Positions 51,760 to 60,194 of a DNA stretch of 64,000 nt are shown here, piece after piece. The position numbers and the translations under genes are program-made. Each line of letters starts with the position of its first letter. Positions within the stretch are counted from its first letter, which is position 1. The notes below the pieces were generated by a model. It was given only the letters and a program-made list of their open reading frames with translations, did no database searches and had not been told where the DNA came from. Origin of the DNA: an uncultured Clostridia bacterium (GTDB taxonomy: Bacteria > Bacillota > Clostridia > Lachnospirales > Lachnospiraceae); contig CAMIZL010000005.1 of NCBI GenBank assembly GCA_946403295.1, positions 1 to 64,000 of the forward strand, read 5' to 3'.

Positions 51760-52713
51760 ATGACAGAAATACTCTTAGCCGTTTTATCACTGCTTGCCGG
51801 GATAATCCTCGTGGCCAAAGGCGGCGATTTCTTTGTGGATGCTGCGAGCTGGATGGCAAAAGCGGCAGGTATACCGACATTTATAGTCGGAGCAACGATA
51901 GTAAGTATCGCGACTACACTACCCGAGATCATAGTTTCGGTCATGGCTGCCTTTGAAGACAAGACGGAGATGGCGATAGGCAATGCGGTCGGTTCGGTTA
52001 CAGCCAATACGGCCATGATCATGGCGATCGCTTTTATATTCATGAAGATAACGATAGTCCTCAAGGATTATCTCGTACAATGCATTCTCCTCATGGTAAC
52101 GGGCGGAGTGCTTATAATCGGATGTTTAAACGGTGCCCTTTCCACATGGGCAGCTATCGTACTGATCACGATCTTTGCGATCCACATGATCGTGAACGTA
52201 AGACTTGCCAAGAAACACAGTGCGGCAAGCAAGGAAAAGGAAGCCGAAGTACAGAGGGACAAAAAGACGATAGTCATAAGCATTTTGAAATTCGTCGGCG
52301 GAGCGGCCGGCATCGTTGTGGGCTCGAGATTCCTCGTTAACGGAGGAAGCGATCTTGCGACGATTCTCGGAGTTCCCGAAAGGATCGTTGCGGTCACTGT
52401 TGTGGCGATCGGCACATCAATCCCTGAGCTTGTTACTACTATCACGGCGGTCAGGAAAAAGGAATACGGTCTTTCGGTCGGAAACATCGTCGGAGCGAAC
52501 CTTATCGATCTTTCCCTCATCCTTCCTCTCTGCAGTCTTGTTTCGGGTAAAAATCTTCCCGTCAGCCCTCAGGGAGCGCATATCGATATGCCTGTCTGCC
52601 TCGGCGTGACCGTACTTGCGATCGTGCCGTTGCTGATCAGGAGAAAGGCTTCGAGAGTACAGGGAATATTGCTGCTCGTCGCATATGTAGTTTATCTTGG
52701 TTTTACGGTTTGA
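51760..52713 (+). CDS. calcium/sodium antiporter (CaCA family)
   Basis: The 317-residue protein has about ten membrane segments in two halves. Each half carries an alpha-repeat ion-binding motif: VSIATTLPEIIVSVMAA with GNAVGSVTANTAM in the first, and VAIGTSIPELVTTITAV with GNIVGANLIDLSLI in the second. This is the YrbG/CaxA type of Na+/Ca2+ exchanger, which expels Ca2+ by using the Na+ gradient. The central loop of about 25 residues is Lys/Glu-rich and cytoplasmic. GGAGAATAAGGA lies before the ATG. It appears to be transcribed alone or with the GH-A-like gene 63 nt downstream. Confidence 0.92.
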   Translation: MTEILLAVLSLLAGIILVAKGGDFFVDAASWMAKAAGIPTFIVGATIVSIATTLPEIIVSVMAAFEDKTEMAIGNAVGSVTANTAMIMAIAFIFMKITIVLKDYLVQCILLMVTGGVLIIGCLNGALSTWAAIVLITIFAIHMIVNVRLAKKHSAASKEKEAEVQRDKKTIVISILKFVGGAAGIVVGSRFLVNGGSDLATILGVPERIVAVTVVAIGTSIPELVTTITAVRKKEYGLSVGNIVGANLIDLSLILPLCSLVSGKNLPVSPQGAHIDMPVCLGVTVLAIVPLLIRRKASRVQGILLLVAYVVYLGFTV

Positions 52714-52719
52714 TCGTTT

Positions 52720-52733
52720 GGGACGCCGGTCCC
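52720..52733 (+). terminator. small hairpin after the antiporter gene
   Basis: GGGAC-GCCG-GTCCC followed by GGTTTCTTA. The stem is short and the T-run weak, so read-through is likely. Confidence 0.3.
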
Positions 52734-52776
52734 GGTTTCTTATATAAACACATTTACCGAAAGGAATGATTGCGAT

Positions 52777-54213
52777 ATGTATAAGATGAAAAAAGTACAT
52801 CTCTCGGCCGCGACTGTATCGGTAGATCTCGGAGACGGAAGCGAGAGAGGGGCATACGTCGATCAGGGATACATATTAAACAAGCTTGGAAGACCGCACA
52901 GGGCGATCAGCATCATGTATTGCTATTATCCGCTTGATAAGGAATGGCCTCAGCGCATCAGCAAGGCATATCCCGACAAAAAGGTATCGTTTGCCTGGGA
53001 TTATTCCTATGACGATTATTTCCCCTATCTGGGCGGACTCGGCGGAAACACCGAAGGTGAGCCGTTCACGTGCATGAGGGACATCAGAGCACACGGTCAG
53101 GAAGTCATCCTGACGCTGACATGCGATCCGAAAGTGGGAGACGAGCATATCATCGCCATCGCAAAAGATCTGAGACCTTTCGGAAGAATCTTACTCAGAA
53201 TGAATCATGAGTGTACCGGAGACTGGTTTTCGTTCACAAAGAGAGCATCATATCAGGAGATCGCGGATTTCTTCGTCAGATTCAAGAAGATCATGTCCGA
53301 ATATGCGCCCAATGTGCGCATGATCCTTTGCGCGGGTGCCGTAATGGACAAAAAGGTGTTCGAGCTCGAGATGGAGAAGGAGTTTAACGAGGCGGGCAGG
53401 GTTGCCGACGTCTGGAGCATCGACAGGTATATAGGCCTCAACTGGGGCTGGCCGTACGAAGTTGCAGAAAAGTTCAATTCTCAGCACCGACTTGAAACGG
53501 CAAAACAGAATTATGATATCACAAAGATGAGCTATAAGCGTTACTGCGAGATATACGGCACAAAGAAGCCGTTCGTAATGTCGGAAGTAAACGCCGACGG
53601 CGACGTGGCGGGTCCTTTTAAGCAGGCAAAGATCATGAAGGACTTTTATACGCTCTTTAAGAAAGATCCCGAGCATTGGGCGAATGCGATCACTTTCTAC
53701 CAGTTCAGGGATGACGGAAGACTCGGACTCGAATATACGGACCCTTCGGATCCTTCGGTCGGCATCGAGTGGCCCGTTATGGACACTTATCGTAAGATCA
53801 TAAACGATCCGTTCTTTACCCCCAACCTTAAGACCCTTAAGGCGGAGAAACTTCCCGTGACTCTGCGCTGGGGCAGCTCCGAGGATTCGGACGGACTTGC
53901 GATCGAGCTTGACATGGAGAAGAATCCCGTTTTTGCGGAGCTTAATTTCCCCGAGTCGCTCATCCCCGCAAATCTTATGATCGAGATCAACGGACGCTGG
54001 TTCCGCAAAGCTCCGGGAGTAAGATTTGTGGATCTCATGCCGGCATTCTATAAGAAAAGATTAAAGGGAGCCTGCAAGATGAACCTCAATATCTTCGCGC
54101 CTCCCGCTTCGGGAGAAAACGACCCCTCGCAGGGTGAGGACTGGGCCGAGAATTATTATTACACACTCACACAGATACCCGATATAAGACTAAGATTTGA
54201 GCCCGTCGTATAA
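52777..54213 (+). CDS. probable intracellular glycoside hydrolase, GH26/clan GH-A like
   Basis: The 478-residue protein has a TIM-barrel-like N-terminal region (about residues 1-330). The strand-end motif ILLRMNHECTGDWFSF places Glu145 where GH26 enzymes have their acid/base (RxxHEMNGxWF), and VMSEVNADG places Glu270 at a nucleophile-like position. These two glutamates at the ends of strands 4 and 7 are the clan GH-A hallmark. The C-terminal 140 residues form a beta-rich module. There is no signal peptide, which is unusual for mannanase relatives and suggests a cytoplasmic substrate. It may be a member of a poorly characterised family. AAAGGA stands rather far (about 12 nt) from the ATG. Confidence 0.65.
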   Translation: MYKMKKVHLSAATVSVDLGDGSERGAYVDQGYILNKLGRPHRAISIMYCYYPLDKEWPQRISKAYPDKKVSFAWDYSYDDYFPYLGGLGGNTEGEPFTCMRDIRAHGQEVILTLTCDPKVGDEHIIAIAKDLRPFGRILLRMNHECTGDWFSFTKRASYQEIADFFVRFKKIMSEYAPNVRMILCAGAVMDKKVFELEMEKEFNEAGRVADVWSIDRYIGLNWGWPYEVAEKFNSQHRLETAKQNYDITKMSYKRYCEIYGTKKPFVMSEVNADGDVAGPFKQAKIMKDFYTLFKKDPEHWANAITFYQFRDDGRLGLEYTDPSDPSVGIEWPVMDTYRKIINDPFFTPNLKTLKAEKLPVTLRWGSSEDSDGLAIELDMEKNPVFAELNFPESLIPANLMIEINGRWFRKAPGVRFVDLMPAFYKKRLKGACKMNLNIFAPPASGENDPSQGEDWAENYYYTLTQIPDIRLRFEPVV

Positions 54214-54302
54214 GAGTGCCTTGAATTAATGAGGGTTATCTGTCATAATAGAATAGATTATATAGAGCCTGTTACATTACTTTGTTTGGGACAAGGAAAC
54301 AA

Positions 54303-55481
54303 ATGATTATTTTTTATAAAAAACGCATATGCGGATCGATACTTTCGGTGATCTGTCTGCTTATGTGCATTTGCCTTTTTACGGGATGTTCCGCGGGTAC
54401 GAACGATCCGGCGGCGGACAAAGAAGGCACTATGATATACGCGGGGGATGACGATCCTGCTTCAGGCGGTGATATCGCCGGCGGGGGATCGAACCCGGCC
54501 GACGTGGCAGATATAAGCGGTTCTGCAGGGACCGCGGACGATACGACCCAAAAGTCGGGAGAAGAAGGTGCCGGCGGACAGGATACTTCACCTGCCGCAG
54601 CCGAAGAAAACGGCGCTACGGGAACCGGGGGTCAGGATACTTCACCTGCCGCAACCGAAGGAAACGGCGCTACGGGAACCGGGGGTCAGGATATTTCGAC
54701 TGCCGGGACCGGAGGAGAAGCCGGCGCTGCAGAAACCGGAGACTCGTTTACGGGCGGGGAAGCACGCGGCGCGGCCGCGACGGAAGCGCTTCCCGACACT
54801 ACACCTCCCGTGTTCAAGGAATACCGCAGTCATCTCGTTTATATCGGCGATACCGTTTCGTACAGAAGCGGCGTGATCCTCACCGATGACAGCGGGGAAG
54901 AGCCCGTCCTTACGATAGATTCTTCTTCGGTAAACCTGAAAGAGCCGGGAGAATATCCGCTTATATATACGGCGACCGACGCGGCGGGCAATTCCGCCAC
55001 ATGTGAGGTTTCGGTCGTGGTGCGTGAACGTGAGGATATCACGCAGGAGATGCTCGACGCCAGGGCGGACGAGATCATCGCGGAGGTGCTCGGTGATGCA
55101 CCGCGCGACATTGAGGCGCTTGAAACACTTCTTAAGTGGACAAAGAAGAATATACATTACGTCAATTATTTTGAGCAGAAAGATGACATTTCGGCCGCAT
55201 GGGAAGGCCTTATGTATGAGAGAGGAGATTGCTACGTATATGCGTGCGCATCGAAAGAACTCCTTACCCGTGCGGGATTCAGAAACGATATGATCAAAAC
55301 CGCAAGACATTTCTGGAATCTTGTGGATCTCGGAGACGGATGGTATCACTACGATACGTGTCCGAGAAAAGATAAGCCCTATTTCTTTATGTGGGGCGAC
55401 GAACAATTGATGGAATATTCGAAAGCAAACGGTAATTCACATGATTATGACCATACGAAATGGCCGTCGGTAATGCCGTAA
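54303..55481 (+). CDS. lipoprotein with Ig-like and transglutaminase-like domains
   Basis: The 392-residue lipoprotein (lipobox FTGC) has a Gly/Ala/Thr-rich low-complexity region with a tandem 18-mer (about residues 90-140). Next comes an Ig-like domain (GDTVSYRSGVILTDDSGEEP... YTATDAAGNSATCEVSVVV), then a transglutaminase-like cysteine-protease fold with Cys in RGDCYVYACASKE, His in KTARHFWNLVDLGDGWYHYD, and Asp in the same strand. The triad order Cys-His-Asp is complete. Surface transglutaminase-like proteins act as proteases or cross-linkers of peptide substrates. ATG 54303 has AAGGAAAC upstream; 54282 is unlikely. Confidence 0.85.
   Translation: MIIFYKKRICGSILSVICLLMCICLFTGCSAGTNDPAADKEGTMIYAGDDDPASGGDIAGGGSNPADVADISGSAGTADDTTQKSGEEGAGGQDTSPAAAEENGATGTGGQDTSPAATEGNGATGTGGQDISTAGTGGEAGAAETGDSFTGGEARGAAATEALPDTTPPVFKEYRSHLVYIGDTVSYRSGVILTDDSGEEPVLTIDSSSVNLKEPGEYPLIYTATDAAGNSATCEVSVVVREREDITQEMLDARADEIIAEVLGDAPRDIEALETLLKWTKKNIHYVNYFEQKDDISAAWEGLMYERGDCYVYACASKELLTRAGFRNDMIKTARHFWNLVDLGDGWYHYDTCPRKDKPYFFMWGDEQLMEYSKANGNSHDYDHTKWPSVMP
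54573..54700 (+). repeat. 54-bp tandem repeat in the transglutaminase-like lipoprotein gene
   Basis: Two full 54-bp units (54573-54626, 54627-54680) and a partial third encode GGQDTSPAA-E-NGATGT 18-mers in the low-complexity linker. Confidence 0.9.
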
Positions 55482-55559
55482 CGCGATCAAATACTATTGG
55501 GGAAACAAAGTTACCACGAAGCTGAAGCGGTAAACGTTTCAAAAGAGAGGAGCAAGGCA

Positions 55560-57407
55560 GTGCAGAAGATACTCATGTTCTCTACCACATGGGACAACAA
55601 GTATACAAGCGAGCTTATTGACGGTGTAGAAGAGGCTGTAACAGGTACAAATACCGAGGTCCATGTCGTGAACGCGTTTGAGTCGGCTCAAACCTCGTCG
55701 TATTACATGAAAGAAGGCGAGATATTCCTTTTGCCCGAAGTCAGCAGCTACGACGGTATTATTCTTGCGCTCAACGGTAATGATTCGGTGCGTGCCGTGG
55801 ATGGGATCGTCAGACCCTTTATAGAAGCGGGAAAGCCTGTTATCAGTATCGATCAGGAGATCGAAGGAGCCGCATTCTGCGGTATCGATAATTATTCGTC
55901 AATGTACAAGCTTGTCGAGCATATGGTGATCGACCATAAAGCAAAGATCATCAATTATGTCGGAGGGCCCGAGGATCATCAGGAGAATATGAGCAGACTC
56001 CGTGCGGTAAAGGACTGCCTTGACGCGCACGGTATCCAGCTCGATCCCAAGCGTGTACGTCATTACAGATTCCTTCGCGAAGACGGACAACTGGCATATG
56101 AAGATTTCAAGAGAATGGGACTCGAAGCTCCCGATGTTGTTATCTGCGCCAACGATTATATGGCAGTCGGTTATATCGAGGCTGCGATGAGAGACGGACG
56201 TGATGTTCCGAATGATTTTGCCGTAACGGGATTTGATAATGTCAATATGGGTCAGACGTTCTATCCCTCGGTAACAAGTATCAACCGTAACAGAAGAAAA
56301 GCAGGTCTCGAAGCTACAAAGAGACTTTTACATATGATAAAGAACGGCCCTTCCGAAAAGTCGGTGCTCATTCAGGGTCGTATCAAACTCAACGAGAGCT
56401 GCGGCTGCAGATCGAGACGTGATTATCGTGCCGATTATCAGGATATGATCCTTCTCAACGAATTCAACGAGAAGATGAACACGATCCAGGAATTTGTACG
56501 TAACAACCTTTGCAGCAAGAACAGTTTTGAAGGATTTATGCTCGATTTCGGCGAGGGATGCGAAGCATTCGGGATCGAAGAGATGGCCATTTGCATCAAC
56601 AGATCATTCTTTGACGGAATCATCGAGAAGGAGCAGAAAGGCTTCACCGACAGCATGAATTACTACAGCAGCAATGTGAGCGGTAATTTCAAGAGATCCG
56701 AGGAAGGCATCTTCCCCGTGTATTGGAACAGCAGGAACGAGGCCAAGATCTTTATCCTCTCGCCGCTTCACTTCGGAAGCCAGTGCTTCGGATATACGAT
56801 CTCGGAATATGACGAGGGATTCTTCAGATCCGGTAATTACAGGACGTTCATGAACAGTATTTCTCTGGCGCTTGAAAACATCAGCCAGAGGATCGCGATC
56901 AACGGAGTAAACCTTAAGCTTCAAAAGCTCTACGTAAGGGATTCGCTCACGGATCTTTTGAACCGTTTCGGTTATGCCGCATATGCCGGCAATTTCTTCG
57001 AGAAGAATTTCGGAAGAGTTTATATAGTTTATATCGATCTTGACGACCTTAAGAAGATCAATGATAAATACGGACACGCCATGGGTGATGTGGCACTTAA
57101 GGGAATATCGGGTGCTATCTGCACCGCTTTCGCGGATACAGACATAAGAGTCCGCATGGGCGGTGACGAGTTCCTTGTTATGGGTGCGTTCATCAGTGAT
57201 GAGGATGTCAAAACAAGGATCGCGACACTTGACAGATTCCTCGAAAATTACACTCACGACAACCAGCTTGAATTCGCTGTGTCGGCGAGTGTCGGATTTG
57301 TCATCAACAACAGTGCGGAAGAGAGCACGAGCCTTGAAGAGCTCGTTAAACGTGCCGACAACTGCATGTATGAGATAAAACAGAAAAAGAAGAAAAACCG
57401 CGAATGA
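55560..57407 (+). CDS. LacI-type sensor fused to a GGDEF diguanylate cyclase
   Basis: The 615-residue protein begins with a LacI/periplasmic-binding-protein-like domain (about residues 1-285; segments DGIILALNGND, GKPVISIDQEIEG, PDVVICANDYMAVGYIEAA and FAVTGFDNV). It has no helix-turn-helix, signal peptide or membrane segment. A middle domain of about 160 residues follows, then a GGDEF domain (RDSLTDLLNRFG, YIDLDDLKKINDKYGHAMGD, RMGGDEF at 534-538). It should make cyclic di-GMP in response to a small cytoplasmic ligand, probably a sugar. The start is GTG 55560, with AGAGAGGAG 7 nt upstream; the track TTG at 55497 has none. It ends base-to-base with the convergent carboxypeptidase gene. Confidence 0.9.
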   Translation: MQKILMFSTTWDNKYTSELIDGVEEAVTGTNTEVHVVNAFESAQTSSYYMKEGEIFLLPEVSSYDGIILALNGNDSVRAVDGIVRPFIEAGKPVISIDQEIEGAAFCGIDNYSSMYKLVEHMVIDHKAKIINYVGGPEDHQENMSRLRAVKDCLDAHGIQLDPKRVRHYRFLREDGQLAYEDFKRMGLEAPDVVICANDYMAVGYIEAAMRDGRDVPNDFAVTGFDNVNMGQTFYPSVTSINRNRRKAGLEATKRLLHMIKNGPSEKSVLIQGRIKLNESCGCRSRRDYRADYQDMILLNEFNEKMNTIQEFVRNNLCSKNSFEGFMLDFGEGCEAFGIEEMAICINRSFFDGIIEKEQKGFTDSMNYYSSNVSGNFKRSEEGIFPVYWNSRNEAKIFILSPLHFGSQCFGYTISEYDEGFFRSGNYRTFMNSISLALENISQRIAINGVNLKLQKLYVRDSLTDLLNRFGYAAYAGNFFEKNFGRVYIVYIDLDDLKKINDKYGHAMGDVALKGISGAICTAFADTDIRVRMGGDEFLVMGAFISDEDVKTRIATLDRFLENYTHDNQLEFAVSASVGFVINNSAEESTSLEELVKRADNCMYEIKQKKKKNRE

Positions 57408-58871
57408 TCATTTACGGTGCTCGTACGCATACGCCGAGAGTTCGTAAAGGACCTTGTCATAATGGAAGGTCTTGTATTCATCGGCGATGAGAGAACGTGC
57501 TTTTGACGAATATCCGAGTGAATCATTTCCCCATCCGATCTCAAACGTAAAGGTTACAAGCGTATTGTTCGGCGCCTCGAGAAGTTTCTTCTTGGTGTTG
57601 TCGAGTCGGGGGATCATGATCAAAGGATATTCTTCTTTTTTGGTACAATACACATTAAAGCCGTAGGCACGGCTGTATTTGGAGCCGTTGGAGATCGAGC
57701 ATGCATAATCCGTCATCGTGGATCCGACGCCGTTGAGGCCGTAATCTTTGTCTTCTTTGATGGTAGTGTATTTGTTATTGGCTGATTTCTTTTGCCCTTC
57801 GTTAAGGATCCCTTTGAAGTGATCGGCCGCATCCTTGCACAGTTCTCTCTGGGCGGATGAACACCAGGGTTTATCGACATACATGATCCTGCCCTGCTGA
57901 TGGTAATCGATGAACATCGAAGCCTTTTCCAAAACGATATAGTGATAAAGAAGCTTCATCATGGCACGGGTCTCGGGAGCCGATCCCGCATAAGGACCCG
58001 GATAATAGAGCTTCGTGGGCGAAGAACCTATATACTTTGATTTGGTATTACCGCTTGCGAGCTGGCCCCATGAAAGACCGGGGAAATTCCTGTTGAGGTC
58101 GGTGCCGCTGCTGGTGGCTTTCCAGAGTTCCTTGTTGCTGTAGGAATATGCCTCGGGATTGAAGCAGACTCCGTCACGACCGTCCGGATTAACGCAGGGA
58201 ACGGCAATAAAGCGGGTACGCTTTAAGGTTTCCTTCGCTTTGTGGGATTTGTTTTGAAGAAGATCGACAAGCTCCTTGATTATATAAGTAGTTCCTGCGG
58301 TTTCACGGGCGTGGATGGTACCTGTTATGATGACGGTGTCTTTCGGCTCGTCGGAAGGGATATCGACTTCAAGGGCATACATCGCACGACCCTGGGACGA
58401 TTTGCCGATCCTGTAGAGGTTGACGCCGTCGATCCTTGAAAGGTTGACCATGATATTTACAAGACTGTTATAGGTATAACGGCTCTTAAGATCGAAAGTG
58501 ATTGTTTCGTATTTGTTTTTGCGATCGGTCGCATCTTCCCATTTTTGCTCCATGGCTTCGCGATAGAGGGCATCGGGCATACCGGGTGTTCCGAGATACG
58601 TACCGTATTTTTGAAGCTTCTGCGAGATCTCTTTGGAGGTTAAGGGCTCCTCGGAAAGGGGAGAAACACTGTGGGTATAATAATCGAAAGTGTTGATCGT
58701 CCTGAGAGTTTCGGTCGCATAGACGGCAGCTTCTTCTTCGGTTTTCCCGTCGGTTTCGTCACCCCGATCTGCCGCACGGGCCGAAAGCGATGCCACGGGG
58801 ATACCCGTGACGATGAAAATTATCATAAACAGGGCGATGAGCCTGCCAAGTAACTTTTTGGTGTTAAACAT
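57408..58871 (-). CDS. secreted M14 zinc carboxypeptidase
   Basis: The 487-residue protein has a signal peptide (hydrophobic core about residues 6-28, cleavage near ARA) and an M14 carboxypeptidase domain. Zinc ligands His187 and Glu190 are in GTIHARETAG, a substrate-binding stretch is GTDLNRNFPGLSWG, the third His is in FIDYHQQG, and the catalytic Glu is in TFEIGWGN. Such enzymes trim C-terminal residues of peptides or cell-wall stems outside the cell. ATG 58871 with GGAG 5 nt upstream replaces the track start. The terminal YELSAYAYEHRK has no anchor. The gene is convergent to the GGDEF gene with no space between stop codons. Confidence 0.92.
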   Translation of the reverse strand: MFNTKKLLGRLIALFMIIFIVTGIPVASLSARAADRGDETDGKTEEEAAVYATETLRTINTFDYYTHSVSPLSEEPLTSKEISQKLQKYGTYLGTPGMPDALYREAMEQKWEDATDRKNKYETITFDLKSRYTYNSLVNIMVNLSRIDGVNLYRIGKSSQGRAMYALEVDIPSDEPKDTVIITGTIHARETAGTTYIIKELVDLLQNKSHKAKETLKRTRFIAVPCVNPDGRDGVCFNPEAYSYSNKELWKATSSGTDLNRNFPGLSWGQLASGNTKSKYIGSSPTKLYYPGPYAGSAPETRAMMKLLYHYIVLEKASMFIDYHQQGRIMYVDKPWCSSAQRELCKDAADHFKGILNEGQKKSANNKYTTIKEDKDYGLNGVGSTMTDYACSISNGSKYSRAYGFNVYCTKKEEYPLIMIPRLDNTKKKLLEAPNNTLVTFTFEIGWGNDSLGYSSKARSLIADEYKTFHYDKVLYELSAYAYEHRK

Positions 58872-59021
58872 ATGAACTCCGATCCGATTATACGCAAAAA
58901 CGATTACGACCGCGCATGTGAGCAAAAAAAGCTTTTGTCGCGAGCGCGTGATGTGCGAAAATTATACTTTATTTATCCGCATATATCAATGAAAAAAAGA
59001 TTTTAAAGAGAGGGAAAGGGT

Positions 59022-59447
59022 ATGAGAGTAAGTGATTTCGGAACATTCGGGATCTGCCTTGACAAGTATTCGGCAGAAACATTTGAAGGACGTTTGTACG
59101 TTCCGTATTTTGAGGAAGCATTGATCTTTAAAAGCATTCACAGCCTTTTGCTTCAAATGAACAAAGCACTTGATGCGGCAGGGGTTCCGCATCCGTTTTT
59201 CGAATACAGGTCTTTCTCAGAAGCGAAGGTAAAGAAAAAGGAAAAAGATAATGACAAAAAAGAGGATCTTCCGAAGAAGACTTACGACCACGGACAATAT
59301 GCCGGAAAGATCGCTACATTTCTCGTAAACATCCTGTACAGACAAAATGCCACATGGCAGGGCACGATCACATGGGTCGAGGGCGAAAAAAGCGATAACT
59401 TCAGGAGTGCGCTCGAACTCTTTATGCTTGCAGAGAGTGTAATATGA
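59022..59447 (+). CDS. conserved small cytoplasmic protein
   Basis: The 141-residue product has no signal or membrane segment. It contains a Lys/Glu-rich central stretch (KVKKKEKDNDKKED) and a C-terminal motif NATWQGTITWVEGEKSDNFRS followed by ALELFML. I recall similar short proteins with WQG...W....FRSALEL in Lachnospiraceae and other clostridia, but no function is assigned. GAGAGGGAAAGGG precedes the ATG. It overlaps yigZ as ATGA, so the two are translationally coupled. Confidence 0.75.
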   Translation: MRVSDFGTFGICLDKYSAETFEGRLYVPYFEEALIFKSIHSLLLQMNKALDAAGVPHPFFEYRSFSEAKVKKKEKDNDKKEDLPKKTYDHGQYAGKIATFLVNILYRQNATWQGTITWVEGEKSDNFRSALELFMLAESVI

Positions 59448-60079
59448 TGACAAAAGAATATCTTACCGTTGAAGGTGAGGGTACCGGTACCGTCGTGGAG
59501 AAGAAGTCGCGGTTTATAGCAACGGTTTTTTATACGGAAAGCGAAGAAGACGCGAAAGAGAAGATAGCCGCGCTGAAGAAAAAATACTGGGATGCGCGTC
59601 ACAATTGTTACGCATATGTGATCGGGGCGGACGATCCCCTCGAAAGACAGAGCGATGACGGAGAACCGTCACATACGGCCGGGATGCCGATACTTTCGGC
59701 GATCAAGGACAGCGGGCTCAGGAATGTGTGCTGTGTTGTAACAAGGTATTTCGGAGGAGTGCTGCTCGGAACCGGAGGCCTTACCCGTGCATACAGGGAG
59801 GCCGCGATGCAGGGAATAGAAAACTCTGTGGTAAAAAAGCGCGTGCTTATGTGCAGAGCCGTGGCAAAGACCGATTATGCCGGACAGAGCAGGATGCTCA
59901 GGATACTTTCGGGCGAGGGGATAGATCCGGACGAAACGATCTATGAAGCCGACGGCGTGAAGATAATCTTTCATTGCAGCGAAGGATCGCTCCCCGGGAT
60001 AAGCAGTGCCATAAGGGAAGCAACCACGGGAGACGGCAGCGTCGAAAGCGAATGTATGGAATATGTAACAATTTCGTAA
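59444..60079 (+). CDS. yigZ: YigZ/IMPACT family protein
   Basis: The 211-residue protein has the IMPACT N-terminal domain (KKSRFIATVFYTESEEDAKE, KYWDARHNCYAYVIG, QSDDGEPSHTAGMPIL, VVTRYFGGVLLGTGGLTRAY), complete from residue 1 to about 120. The smaller ferredoxin-like C-terminal domain follows. YigZ proteins are conserved but poorly understood; the eukaryotic relative IMPACT modulates translation stress signalling. Two ATGs stand side by side (59444, 59447); the first overlaps the upstream stop and is kept. Confidence 0.93.
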   Translation: MMTKEYLTVEGEGTGTVVEKKSRFIATVFYTESEEDAKEKIAALKKKYWDARHNCYAYVIGADDPLERQSDDGEPSHTAGMPILSAIKDSGLRNVCCVVTRYFGGVLLGTGGLTRAYREAAMQGIENSVVKKRVLMCRAVAKTDYAGQSRMLRILSGEGIDPDETIYEADGVKIIFHCSEGSLPGISSAIREATTGDGSVESECMEYVTIS

Positions 60080-60090
60080 CAAGAAATTGA

Positions 60091-60119
60091 TTGCATGATG
60101 GAAGGCAAATAATTATAAT
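60091..60119 (+). promoter_or_regulatory. promoter for the class A PBP gene
   Basis: TTGCAT (60091-60096) and TATAAT (60114-60119) are 17 nt apart, 75 nt before the start codon. Confidence 0.65.
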
Positions 60120-60194
60120 CCCTCATAGTGGGTTTTTATAAATATATGATATTCTGAAATATTTGCGGTTTTACCGCTAAAAAAGAGGAGAACT

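Noticed and set aside
55522-55540. LacI-operator-like GAAGCGGTAAACGTTTC upstream of the sensor-GGDEF gene
   Set aside because: Arms match at only five of six bases, and it lies just upstream of the ribosome binding site with no clear promoter. The encoded LacI-type protein lacks a DNA-binding head, so autoregulation is not supported.
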